From NCBI GenBank assembly GCA_022702545.1, contig JAHRBC010000002.1, forward strand, positions 558,001-622,000: 64,000 nt of DNA, in the 5' to 3' direction. A program made the translations under genes and the position numbers. This document shows, piece after piece, positions 22,276-32,518 of this stretch (its first letter is position 1; every line of letters starts with the position of its first letter). The notes below the pieces were generated by a model. It searched no databases. It had not been told where the DNA came from and saw only the letters and a list, made by a program, of their open reading frames with translations. This DNA is from Phycomyces nitens. Lineage: Eukaryota > Mucoromycota > Mucoromycetes > Mucorales > Phycomycetaceae.

Positions 22276-23406
22276 TTATTGTGTGGTGATTCTGTCTAGG
22301 TATATATGCAATTGGGGAGGTGCAATACCAAAGAACATGCTTGTCTGATTTCCATTGTTAATGCAAGTATGAATGTTCTTCATTAATGTAGAAATGAGGT
22401 AGAACTTTCCTACCCGGCTCTGCCCAACACGCTGTCCATTTCTAAACTTGACATAAGCAAAGAAAGCACCAACATGTCCAAACTCCCACTCAACACACTC
22501 TCGAACTTTTGACATGGCATTATTGATGAGGCGCTCCTCAGAAGTCATGTCAGGTCTTCTTCTGAATGGCTTGACCACCAATACATTTGCTCTGTATGCC
22601 GGATCACCATAGATGGCATAATGGTGATCACCATTATCAGCATGACAGAGTTGCTGTTCCAGTTGAGCCATGATTCCACTGGTCTCAAGCATTCTCTGAT
22701 CATGCATTGATCCAGCAAACGGCCCAGACATGCTCACCGTGATTCCATCTGGAGTCACAATGGACTGGAACTTCAAACCATGTTCCCTCTTATGACCATT
22801 ATAGTTGATCTCCTGGTCTTCCCCTGGTCTGCATACGGAATTTAGGGTTCCATCAATGAACCCAATAATGCCAGTGTATGGCGACCCTTTTTCAGCAATG
22901 GCATTGCTGAAGCGCCTCAAGTTGAATGGATGCAAGTGATCCTTGGTAAAGTGTAGTCCCCTGGCATACTTGTCATGCAGAAGATCAACCATCGTGTTGA
23001 AAACCGTACATAAAGTACTGCGATTAACCTTGAAGAAGTGCTCAAGGTCAGCATACCGCCCAGGATATGACAATCGTCGAAGAGTGATTGCCAATGCTGA
23101 CAGTATATCCCAAGAGAATTGGTGGGTCGTATCTTGGCGTAATATGACAGTTGATGGCAGTCCCATGGCATTGACAATGTACTCCATCTGAGAGTAGGTG
23201 AATCGAAAGAATTCAATACATGAAGCATCACCCAAAGCTTGGATCTCTGCACGTTGGTGAATACTTCGCTCGTTAAGTAGTGCATAATCTTCTACAGCAT
23301 CTTGGAACTCGCTATGAGGGATGTCAGTCTCGGCAGAGTAGTTATCAAGACGTTCTGCATTAAGTTGGTAGATGGTATTGCGTAAGTTGCTTGTATATCC
23401 AAACAT
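22276..23406 (-). CDS. PIF/Harbinger (HARBI1-like) DDE nuclease, 376 aa
   Basis: DDE_4 superfamily nuclease that acts with the Myb-like partner to excise and insert the element. Single exon from ATG 23406. Catalytic residues sit in IGFIDGTLNSVCRPG (first Asp, ~187), HYAIYGDPAYRANV (second Asp, ~271) and RECVEWEFGHVGAFF (Glu, ~308). The conserved stretch YNGHKREHGLKFQ, then TPDGI and GPFAGSMHD follows the first Asp as in HARBI1. Length is normal for the family and the frame is intact. It converges on the partner gene with 37 bases between stops. Confidence 0.93.
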   Translation of the reverse strand: MFGYTSNLRNTIYQLNAERLDNYSAETDIPHSEFQDAVEDYALLNERSIHQRAEIQALGDASCIEFFRFTYSQMEYIVNAMGLPSTVILRQDTTHQFSWDILSALAITLRRLSYPGRYADLEHFFKVNRSTLCTVFNTMVDLLHDKYARGLHFTKDHLHPFNLRRFSNAIAEKGSPYTGIIGFIDGTLNSVCRPGEDQEINYNGHKREHGLKFQSIVTPDGITVSMSGPFAGSMHDQRMLETSGIMAQLEQQLCHADNGDHHYAIYGDPAYRANVLVVKPFRRRPDMTSEERLINNAMSKVRECVEWEFGHVGAFFAYVKFRNGQRVGQSRVGKFYLISTLMKNIHTCINNGNQTSMFFGIAPPQLHIYLDRITTQ

Positions 23407-26238
23407 TTTTATATATAAAAGAAGTGTGAAAAGTGAAAGAGAAAGTAATAGAAAGCAAAAGAAACAAAGTAAATTATACTCTCAGATAATATTGTTTAAA
23501 TCGCAGTTATTTTATTCTCAAATATCATTGGCTAAATATTTTACTAAAAAGGATTACTAATATTTGTCAAGATCATATTTTATCCTACCAAAATAAGAAT
23601 TTTAAAAATTATGAATCCCCAAATGTCTCTAATATGCTTTTTTTTTTGATTAATATGTTTCTAGAATTCAACTCAGAATTGAGTTTCATTCACGGCTTTA
23701 TAGTCAAGGCTCTTGCCCTGTTCATTTCCTTTTACGTTGTCAATGAAGGCGCGATTATCTTGATTGCAATCGTGAACAAGATCCTGGATTTTTTTGGCGA
23801 TTCTTTCCGAGTCCCATCAAGTGTCTCTGGTCTCAAAAGTATGGCAGGAATGAATGCATTGACAAAGGGAATCAAGAAGTATGTTGCATGTGGTGAATGT
23901 CACAGCATTTACGAGAACGATGGTGCACCTCTTTTCTGTACATTTGACAAGTTTGAAAACAGCGCCTTGTGTGGCCATGGCTTGTTCAAGTCCAATTTGT
24001 CATCTGTCCCAAAAAATCGTATATCTACCAGTCAATCAAACACTCTATCCAAACACTCTTTTCTCGGCCTGATTTTGAATCACAGATCAACTCTTGGAAT
24101 CGTGGTCCCAAGGTGGAAAAGACTATGTTTGATATATATGATGGCGCGATGTGGAACGAGTTGCCTGATGTGAATGGAATCCCCTTTGTTGACAGCGAGC
24201 GCTCTCTTATGCTGTCATTAAACATTGACTGGTTCCAACCATTTGATGGTGTCACGTATTCTTGTGGTGCCATCTACCTTGCTGTCAACAACCTTCCTCG
24301 TGATGTCAGATTCAAGAAGGAAAATATCATCCTCGTTGGTTTGATGCCTGGGCCCAGAGAAGCAAAAACCTCAGAGATAAATCACTATCTCAAACCACTG
24401 GTCAATGAGTTGGAGGATCTCTATAAAGGAATCAGAATGAAGACTCATCAATGCCCATCTGGTGCAACTGTCTGTGCCGCTCTTTTCCTGGTCGCTTGTG
24501 ACATCCCTGCCGCAAGGAAAGTATGTGGGTTCACATCCCATACAAGTACAAATGCTTGTCATAAGTGTAATCGTCGGTTCAATCGGTTAGCTGGAACGAA
24601 CTCTGTTGATTATTCTGGATTTGATTTCTCAAAGTGGCTCCTTCGCACTAAGAATGATAATCGTAAGGATGCTGAGGTCTGGAGAAATGCAGCCACTCAA
24701 GCTGAGAGGCAGCGCCTTGAAGTTGCCAGTGGTGTTCGCTGGTCCGAACTGCATCGTCTCCAGTACTTTGACGTTGTCCGCTGCACGATCATTGATCCAA
24801 TGCACAATCTCTTCTTAGGCACTGCCAAGAGGATGATGGAGAGATGGGTTGCAGATGGAGTAATCAACGATAAGAGTCTCGTTGCCATGCAGAAGATGGT
24901 GGAAAAGATGGTGTTGCCGCCAGATTATACTCCATTAAAGACGAAGATTGCAAAGGGGTTCCCCTTCATGAAAGCTGATGAGTGGAAGTCGTGGTGTTTG
25001 GTATACTCTCCCGTGGTATTGAAGAACGTGCTGCCACTGCCAATGTTCAAAAATTGGATGTTTTTTGTAAATGCCTGCCGTTTTTTGACCAAGCCAAGTA
25101 TCTCTGAGGACGATATTGAGGAAGCGCATCGCAATCTGGAGCAGTTTGGCAAAGGTTGTGAGCAATTATATGAGTCTGACCTCCTCTCTCCCAACATGCA
25201 CCTCCATCTTCACCTTCGTGAAACGGTTCTGGACTTTGGTCCAGTTTATGGCTACTGGCTTTTTGGTTTTGAGAGGTACAACAGTATCCTCAAAAACATC
25301 AACACGAACAGGAAAGGTGGATTCGAGGCCACATACATGAGAAGCTTTGTTGAGGATACACGAAAGGCAGATTTTGTTCGTGGGTTTCTGAGCACAGCCA
25401 ATGGATATCATTTGTCAGATATCTTTCGCATGTTTACCAATACCCCAGACACTATATCCACGCCAGCACATTCTCATTATTTCTCTACCTTCTCATTGCC
25501 TGATTTTGTTGAATATGCTGAAAATCCATTAATAACAGTATATGGTAACGAGCCTTTGCCACCATCAACACTCCCATTGAAAAAGAAGCCCATGAGTATG
25601 ATGAGTAGGGCAGAATATGACTGTTTGGTGGAATATTACCAGGTTGCCTACAATGACAGGTCCATCAAAGGCTGTAATGACACCATGGCTTCCTCTGCTT
25701 TTGTCAATGACTGGATCGAAATGCTCAAGTCTGTCAGTATTCTAGGCCAGATATTCAAAGGAAGGAGTGGTAGAAATCAAAAAGGATCATACATCCAAGC
25801 ATTATTTGTTGAGGAAAAGACCGAGGCAGTGTACGCGTATGTTGGAGAGATTCAGTATCTATTTGTTCACACATTTAGCCCTGCTGTTTCTTCTTCACAT
25901 CGTGGAAATGCCTATAACAGTCAACACACCTTTGCTTTTGTGAACTGGTTCAAAACTACGTCAGACACCACCAGAGAGGCTGAAGGCATTGAGATTCACA
26001 AGGACGAATTTTCAGCTCTTGACTTTCAAAGCATTCTTCCTGTCTATCGGATTCTCCTGCCTGTTGCAATTGTGGATTATAAATCTAGTAGTAACATTAA
26101 CAAAAAACTAGTTGTCCCCTTGCCTAGAAAGGTTTCCGCCTAAATATATTTATCTTATCTCTCTTGGTTTTAATTATAATTTTATAGGTTGTTTTGCGAA
26201 TCATGTGTTTAAAAAGTAAAAAAGACAAAAACAAAGAT

Positions 26239-27470
26239 TTATTCATTTTTGAATGTCCAGACAGGCAAATTCAAAGTCAGGTGACTTGGGGCAGGAATCT
26301 CCTTGACTGATGTTTGCTGTCTGGGCATTCTTGTCTTTGTCTTTGGTCCAGACCGTTTCAGATCATCCTCTCTTGAAAAACGGTCAATGACCTCCAGAAG
26401 CCGGTTCAACTATATTAAATTTATCAGTCTTTTATCAGCACTCAGCACATCACTCTACAAAATATTAATTAGCTCATCGCTTCTCCAGCTGGGACGAGCA
26501 ACATGGAGAACATGCATGGTGATACCAGGTGCAACGTCTTCCATGCCCGACTCACCATCAGACATCACATCCTTTTGGAGGACATGGAGATAGGCCATCT
26601 CCTCAGAGTTTTCAGGCTTATGGCCCATCTCCTCATCAATTGCCCTCCAGTGACGCTTGTAGACCGCCACCCTGCGCGAGTGGATCTAGAAAAATTTTCA
26701 GATTAAGTCAAAAATATCATATTGTCTTTATACTAACCTCGACAAGCCTGCTGTTGGCCCGAACCTTTTTCTTCTTTGCAATAGACTGCTCTTCAGTCAT
26801 CTTTGCAACGCGATGGTAGTACTTATAGTTATTTTTTAGTTTTTGCACTACCATGCCAGGCCAAAAACCAGCAGCACGAGGCTGTGAGAGAATGTAGTCT
26901 CTCATGTAGTTAATGACCCTGACATTGTCTGGGTGGTCGATCCTCTCATCCTTATTCCATTTCTGCTTGCCTTCGTTCTCAGCAATCAGAGCTGGATCTT
27001 CGGAGTCAAGGTCTTTCTTCCACATCTTATTCTCAATAAGTTCCTGGATATAATTTGTGAGAAAATATTTTTTTACAAAACAATAATAATATTCATACCA
27101 AGACAATCGCGTGCATATCACTGGGACTAATTGAGCTGGAGGGGCCAACAGAAGGAACCATTCCAACAGAACCAGCTTGGCCAAGAGGGAGCTGGCTCTG
27201 GACACCACTGGCATGGGCTTCTATGAGTGTACTCATGGTCTTGTTGGTCTTGCCAGCGATGTCATAGACCATTCCCATTCTGGACTTGAGAAACCTCAAG
27301 TCTTCAAGGATAGCGGCCATTTCTGTCCTGCCTTGGCTACTTCCCTCACCAGTACTAGGAGATCTAGGCATAATCTCACGCTGGCTGATACGACCAGCAA
27401 CAACACGGTCAATTGGAGCAGCTGGATTTGCTCTGGCTTTGCGTCCTGAGTTTGCTTGGGTTGGGGACAT
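26239..27470 (-). pseudogene. Accessory gene of element C, 4 exons, donor of intron 3 mutated
   Basis: Exons (minus) 27470-27099, 27043-26738 (306 bases), 26685-26473 and 26409-26239. The family pattern holds: Pro/Ala/Ser-rich N-terminus with a short coiled coil, basic exon 2 (KKKKVRANSR), acidic MSDGESGMED, RPSWRSDE, and a C-terminus with LPVWTFKNE. The base after GATGAG is C, so the intron that is GT-AG in A, B and D begins with CT here. Without splicing, translation ends six codons later at TAG. Exons 1-3 are otherwise open. Probably recently inactivated or truncated by its last exon (57 codons). Confidence 0.8.
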
Positions 27471-27739
27471 TTTCTAAATAAATATTTTTAAAATAAAATA
27501 ATAATAATACATAGATTAATATATTTTTATTATATATATCCTTGAATATATAGACTTACATAATAAGCTGTAGTAGTGGGTGTAGTGTCAGGTAAGAACA
27601 ATAATATTACTTGTCAAAAAAACTATATTTATATATTGAAAAAAAGTATATTTTCGGAGTACAGCAAAATAAAATGAATTTGTGGACACACAGTTTTCAT
27701 AATCCCATTATTCTCATAATTTATTAGGGCTTACTATAA

Positions 27740-28440
27740 TCTAAAAATGCGTATGGATTCTTTTTTCCCAATTTTCCCTTTTTCTCTTTCTTTTTCTTTT
27801 TGCTTCTTTTATACTCTCTGGTAAGTATTTAAAATTTTTTCACGCAATTAAAAACAACCTTTAACATTTTTTCAATTATCTAAAAGATGTCCTATAGTCA
27901 CTTTTATTCATGCTTACACAAGAAAAACGTAAATAGGCGCACTATTTTTTATTGCTGTTGCTAATCAGTAATCTTCATCTTGTAGATTCAAAAACAAATC
28001 CTTTCAATTGCAATGGCCAAAGATGACAATGATGAAGTTGAATGGAGGGAATGTACTTGGTATGTTTGAATATTTTATCACTATTAATACTAATATATTC
28101 TGTCTTTACTATCAGCTCTTTATATTAAACAAAATTGCCGCGTTTTAACAAAGATATGGAATACCCAACAAACCAGTTTGTCTTGGTAAGTAATCAGTCA
28201 TTCCTATTACTTTTCTAACAGAAAATATAGATATCTTTTCTATTACACGTACACATTTTTTGATGGCTATATCATTATCTATCATGAAATACTGTTTGGT
28301 ATGCCTGAAAATTCGCTCTCAAGATATGGAGCATCTACTCTGTTCTGTCAACCACTTCAGCCATTCAAAGCAGTAGTTAAAGAGTCGGCCATGCTCTCGA
28401 CCCATGTTTTAAAAAGGTAAACATAAGTATACTGTGAATA
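27740..28440 (+). other. Right-arm string of exon-like segments in element C
   Basis: A pyrimidine-rich run (27756-27815) ends in TCTCTG with donor GTAAGT at 27822. Further acceptor/donor pairs follow near 27884, 27984, 28059, 28186 and 28238, and a last candidate donor GTAAAC near 28418. Exons are 40-90 bases. Same organisation as in A, B and D; no shared protein is apparent. Confidence 0.45.
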
Positions 28441-29439
28441 TAGCTATAGCCATGAATCTAGACTAAATTACTAGGCTGTATATTATGAGAAAAAATTTTA
28501 TCAATAAAAACATATTTGTAAACTATTTGCCATAATCTATTATAAAGAAGTATATAATAAATTACCAATTGAAAGTATTCAAAGCCTCAAAAATATTAAA
28601 CAGCCAATAAATACATGTCTGGTGGAAGATAGTTGAATGGATAGACAAGGGAAAGTAATGAAAGTTGAATCTTGATCTGTCAAAAATAGATCTTATTATT
28701 GACCTTGAAATAATAATCCATGTAACGTTATACTGAAAAGAGATAAAATATACACTTTCAGTTACAGTTCTGTACCTCCTTGAGGTTAATGAGCCGACAT
28801 GCCCAAAACTAGAGCATTATATCTGCCGAATTACTGCAACATCTCATATGACTTGTCATTCATATCTGGAGAGTAATATTTCTATTTAATTCTAGGATTT
28901 TTTATTTATTTGCCTCGGGATTTCACTTACTATCACATCTGGGAATCGTACATTTTTTTGCAGTGAATCTCCTTTACTGTTTGCTCCAAACGGGTGATTA
29001 AACCTTTGGAGTCCCCAACAATAGTTGTAATCATTTTTATTTGATCAGCAAGACTATTGATATTTGCATTGGTTGAACGCAACAAGGTGAGAACAGGATC
29101 TTCTAGTCCTTGAAAGTTATGAACAACTTCTGGTACTGGGCTAGTAGCAGCAATTAGAGGTGCTTGCATGCTACTATTGTTGGCCATTGCACTACGGGTA
29201 ATAGCAGCAAACATGGGATTGTTCACTGAAATTCGGGAGGGGTCAAAGTTGTACATTTTCTACAAATAAATCAATATCAATTAATATAAATAAATATGCT
29301 GGTATATGTATATATACATACAAGTAAAAAGAGCAAGTAAGAGAGGTTGGTTTGGTTTGTTTGAGATGATATTTAAGAGAATTTTTCTACTTCTTTAATA
29401 AGATCAAAACGTCTTTTCAACTCAGAGAAGTATAAACAT

Positions 29440-30215
29440 TGGATACACAAATTGGCATCTTCTTTTGGATTTTTTTGATTTACCAATCATATTTTATTTT
29501 ACGATCCAGGCATCTTGGCCAGAGTCTTTTTTCTTTCCTTTTTCTCCTTCTTTTCCTCTCTTATTATTTTTGATACTCAATACACGGTAAGTTTTTTTAA
29601 TATATTTTTTATTTTTACTGACTATGGGACTTGATTATAGAGGGTATATTCTCCCTTTGTTTCTACTTGAAAGACCAAACAAGACATGCAAACGTAAGAT
29701 ATCATTATGCCTAGTACAAGTACTCACCATCTTTCTATACTCTGCTTTCCTATTATCCTTACTTACTCTGGTCTTGGCTCTTGAAAAATATTATGGTAAA
29801 TATATATAAAATATTATTTTTTGTTTTACAGTTACTAAATATCTGTTATAGATTCTTTTGGCTCATCTCTCATTTATACTGCCGTGTTGTGGCCGATGAT
29901 ATAAAGTAAGTTATTTTAAAACAAGTCTCTTATACTTTCAGCATACATTATACTAACTGTGGTACTTCAAAACAGGACCAAAGAGTATAAAATGTTTGTT
30001 ATGATACCTGTAAGTACCGCAATATATATATTTTACATTTTGATGACTATATTCTAATGGACTCTTTATTCTAGAGTATAAAATATAGCACTGGACAACT
30101 CCCTGAGTATACTTCGTTTTGCCCAAGATCTGGCCGTGAGTATTTATTTACAAATACAAATAGATACAGTAGCTCTAGTAAAGAAATCAATCGTATGATT
30201 ATAGCCCCCACCTAG
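29440..30215 (+). other. Right-arm string of exon-like segments in element B
   Basis: Follows the accessory start codon (29256) on the opposite strand. The pyrimidine-rich run 29523-29575 is followed by donor GTAAGT at 29587. Later donors are near 29694 (GTAAGA), 29795 (GTAAAT), 29906 (GTAAGT) and 30010 (GTAAGT), with acceptors near 29639, 29832, 29972 and 30075. Exons are 20-110 bases. Coding potential unresolved. Confidence 0.45.
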
Positions 30216-30723
30216 AGAATATTTTTTATGAAACAAATAAAAACAAAATGATTATTCAGCCAAAACGCTTCTTTAAAATCTACACTTTCCCCATAATTGT
30301 GTATCATGAACTACACTTTCTCCATAATCGTGTACCGTAAACTACACTTACTCTTCATTGTCTATTATAAATTAATTAATAAATAATATTATGAAATGGA
30401 GAAAGTGTATGTGCTGAGGTGGTACACAATTCTTAATCTTTTTTTATAACAAATGAAACTCAAAATGGATTTTACTGACCACATAAGCTTGGAGTACAAG
30501 TGTTTACACAGAGTACATATTATGGATTGTATATGATAGACTAAAGAACTCTATTGTGGTGTGACAGGTAAAGGGTTTCTTTATGATCTCAAGCTTCTTT
30601 CTACCCGTTATTATTAAGCTAGGTATCATGATGGTAATTAGAGTAAAACCATATAGAAATCAATGATTTAAACATAATATTCCCACTCTTTCTACCCTAT
30701 GAAACTGTATGCTTTTTGCAGTG

Positions 30724-30855
30724 TTGCCCGTTCGGTTACCATACACAACCATACAAACACATCATGCGTCAATTGTGTCACGTGTGTAGTGGAGTTATCA
30801 GCCGTCGACCAGAAACACCCTTTTTGAGTCTATTTTTAATCACCTTTTCTATCAC
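30724..30855 (+). repeat. F6 end segment plus start of solo LTR F7
   Basis: 30724-30726 is the second TTG of transposon B. 30727-30771 completes F6 (ends ATGCGTCA), 30772-30775 is the ATTG junction, and from 30776 the sequence matches the start of F5 for about 75 bases. F7 then becomes unrecognisable near 30855. Confidence 0.82.
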
Positions 30856-31053
30856 ACCCACTGATTTTTTACACGTTTTAGGCAATTATTTTGCTAAAAA
30901 AATTATTATTGGCTGTGAGTTTGTAATCATTGTTTTTTTGTACTTTTGGTCTATTTTTGATATATTTTTTAATCTCCTATGCTTTTCTGGGGGTTTATCT
31001 TAAAATAAATAATAGCTAATCAATTATATTTTATCACTGATATTGAAGCATTT
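30856..31053. other. Unassigned AT-rich stretch
   Basis: Between the recognisable end of LTR F7 and the orphan frame. No gene, repeat copy or RNA recognised. Confidence 0.5.
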
Positions 31054-31518
31054 TTACTGGATAATAAAAAGATGGGCATTCAGAATTAATGACCAATAAG
31101 AACTGAATTTTAATACATTAATTACATGAATGTTTCCATGCCCATTAATGACAAAGCTAAAGTCCATAACCTCTTTGCATTTCAGAGTTGTATCTACAGG
31201 GATAATCTCACAAGGTCGGATATGCGGGTTTCCACAAGAATCAGTGCAAAAACCAGGAAGAGAAGAGCAAATATCATAGTCGGCTGTAACTAATGAGTAC
31301 TTTTGCAAGCTAAAAGATCCATCTTGATTTCTCAAGACTTTACCAAGCAACAAGGTATTGCCATGCAAAAAGAGTCCAGTTAAGCCATCAACTACTTGGG
31401 ACTTGTTGATATAGTAGCTATCGGTTTGGTTCTTTCGAGCACCAAAGAAGTGCTTCACTATGGCGGAAAAAACGGTAGTAAAGACTCTGTATAAGGCGAT
31501 TTTGGTAGCTGTTACCAT
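31054..31518 (-). CDS. Orphan open frame, 154 aa, unknown function
   Basis: Intact single-exon frame between the LTR array and element D. The sequence is of mixed composition and looks like a real protein (segments VVDGLTGLFLHGNTLLLGKV, ADYDICSSLPGFC and ELQKY-like SLQKYSLV). There are paired cysteines at about residues 96, 102 and 106. I recognise no domain. The C-terminal third (GHGNIHVINVLKF) is hydrophobic but not a clear membrane span. It could be a lineage-specific family or the tail of a decayed transposon gene. No neighbours help. Confidence 0.45.
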   Translation of the reverse strand: MVTATKIALYRVFTTVFSAIVKHFFGARKNQTDSYYINKSQVVDGLTGLFLHGNTLLLGKVLRNQDGSFSLQKYSLVTADYDICSSLPGFCTDSCGNPHIRPCEIIPVDTTLKCKEVMDFSFVINGHGNIHVINVLKFSSYWSLILNAHLFIIQ

Positions 31519-31839
31519 TTTTTTAGTGCAAAAAAAAAGGGTAGTTATGAGGCAGGAATAGGCACAGCTACCGTTTTTTTTATCTAACCAAAATCGTTTC
31601 TTTATATACTATAGCCTCTCTTTTATATTACTTTATATACTAGCACCCATTCTTTTTTTACTGCCATTTATTTGAAATAATGGTTTATTTTTTATTATAA
31701 TTTCGATTTATTTCAAATAATATTAAAATATATATAATAATAATATAGAAACATACCAAAAGCAAATACTATTTAATATTATAAAACGTATATGGTACAA
31801 ACCTTTTACTCAATCTATACACGATGCCAACAACATGTT
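31519..31839. other. Unassigned AT-rich stretch upstream of the orphan frame
   Basis: Presumed promoter side of the 31054-31518 frame. A short inverted pair (tttatttgaaataat near 31667 and atttatttcaaataat near 31708) is the only structure seen. Confidence 0.5.
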
Positions 31840-32276
31840 GTTATGACTTGGATAGCCTTTGGTCTTCACTGATTGCTATAAAAATATTGTGGTCAGAGAA
31901 TGAAGCAATCAAATAAACCGAGCTTATTATTTTGGATAGCATACCAGTATACATTATGCTTGTCAATCGGCGTGCCAAGCATCTTGTTATGGATCACTGT
32001 CATGACTTGGATAGCACCTTTGGTCTTCATCAATTGCTATAAAAATATTGTGGTCAGAGAATGAAGCAATCAAATAAACTGAATATATTGTTTTGGGTAG
32101 CATACCAGTATATATTGTGCTTGTTAATCAGCGTGCCAAGCATCTTGTTGTGAATCACTGTCATGACTTGGAAGGCCTTTGGTCTTCATCAATTGCTATA
32201 AAGATATCGTGGTCAGAGAATGAAGTGATCAAATAAACCGAGCATATTGTTTTGGATAGCATACCAGTATATATTG
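31840..32276. repeat. Tandem repeat, about 160-bp period, 2.7 copies, interrupted by element D
   Basis: The segment ATGACTTGG recurs at 31843, 32002 and 32163 (spacings 159 and 161). Each unit includes gtggtcagagaatgaag and ataccagtata. The next copy continues at 38883 after element D. No coding frame is conserved across units. Confidence 0.85.
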
Positions 32277-32518
32277 CACTGGGAAAACAGTCCTGAAGTA
32301 CAATGATAAGAAGTAACCTTTTAACCTATGCAAAACTGGAGTGATTTTGTATCTCAGAAAGTTTTTCATATTCAGGTTAAAGATAAAGCTTTACTCTATC
32401 TTATTGACTTAGACACAATAGACATATGAATATCAATTTGTAAGATTATAAAGTTGTTGAGAATAAAGTAAATGTAACACTTGTTTCCTTATTATCTTAA
32501 TATTCAAAAGCATACAAT

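Larger units (their letters stand above)
20961..23629. mobile_element. PIF/Harbinger DNA transposon nested in intron 3 of C's transposase
   Basis: 17-base perfect terminal inverted repeats GAGACATTTGGGGATTC (20961-20977 and 23613-23629). The direct repeat TAATA flanks both ends (20956-20960 and 23630-23634). Harbinger normally duplicates 3 bases (TWA), so the exact insertion bases are ambiguous within TAATA. It carries the two typical genes: a Myb/SANT-like protein (plus) and a DDE nuclease (minus), arranged tail to tail. Both are open, so it may be active. Confidence 0.92.
20374..26143 (+). pseudogene. Plavaka/Tnp2-like transposase of element C (one frameshift; Harbinger in intron 3)
   Basis: Exons 20374-20524 (zinc module CRCSIC...FKRH), 20595-20672, 20735-20902 (acidic, Ser-Asp repeats) and 23665-26143. 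Intron 3 has grown from tens of bases to 2.76 kb by a PIF/Harbinger insertion, but both splice sites remain (GTCTGT; TTTCTAG). The main exon shifts frame in a run of six A at 24011-24016: upstream frame to 24173, downstream frame from before that to 26143. One A is missing relative to the other copies. Core blocks are intact downstream (NIDWFQPFDG, IIDPMHNLFLGTAKRM, YWLFGFERYN). The frameshift could be real or a homopolymer reading error. Confidence 0.88.
20122..28965 (+). mobile_element. Transposon C: CACTA-type element nested in B's accessory gene (contains a PIF/Harbinger element)
   Basis: Left end CACTGCAAAAATACCCCCG; the right end read inverted is CACTGCAAAAAAATGTACG. Both continue with ATTCCCA(T/G)ATGTG. 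Duplication AAT at 20119-20121 and 28966-28968. 8,844 bp in total, about 6.2 kb without the Harbinger element. Removal restores B's reading frame exactly. Its ends resemble B's more than A's or D's. Confidence 0.92.
19172..29256 (-). pseudogene. Accessory gene of element B, split by insertion of element C (350 aa if rejoined)
   Basis: Exon 1 begins at 29256 (MYNFDPSRIS) and runs to 28966, where element C begins. It resumes at 20118 and ends at 19987. Exons 19930-19625 (306 bases), 19560-19393 and 19327-19172 follow. With C and one AAT copy removed the pieces total 1,053 bases in one open frame. Family blocks are present: MSDDETDGE, RPSWRSDE and C-terminal LPQWAVKN. Exon 2 carries an extra Cys cluster (CNQVCQFC) not seen in A. 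The only damage visible is the insertion, so B lost this protein recently. A short frame starting at 20148 inside C is not a real start. Confidence 0.85.
15797..30723 (+). mobile_element. Transposon B: CACTA-type element (about 6.1 kb without nested element C)
   Basis: Left end CACTGCAAAAAATATACA; the right end read inverted is CACTGCAAAAAGCATACA, matching for about 24 bases. Target duplication TTG at 15794-15796 and 30724-30726; joining the flanks restores LTR F6. Copies of TACACTTTC near the ends (15811, 30281, 30312, and inverted at 30401) look like subterminal binding sites. It contains transposase, accessory gene and right arm like A, and is interrupted by element C at 20122-28965. Confidence 0.92.

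Noticed and set aside
15797..30723. Single giant composite element with two transposase genes sharing one pair of ends
   Set aside because: Internal CACTG ends with an AAT duplication at 20122 and 28965 show that C is a separate nested element.
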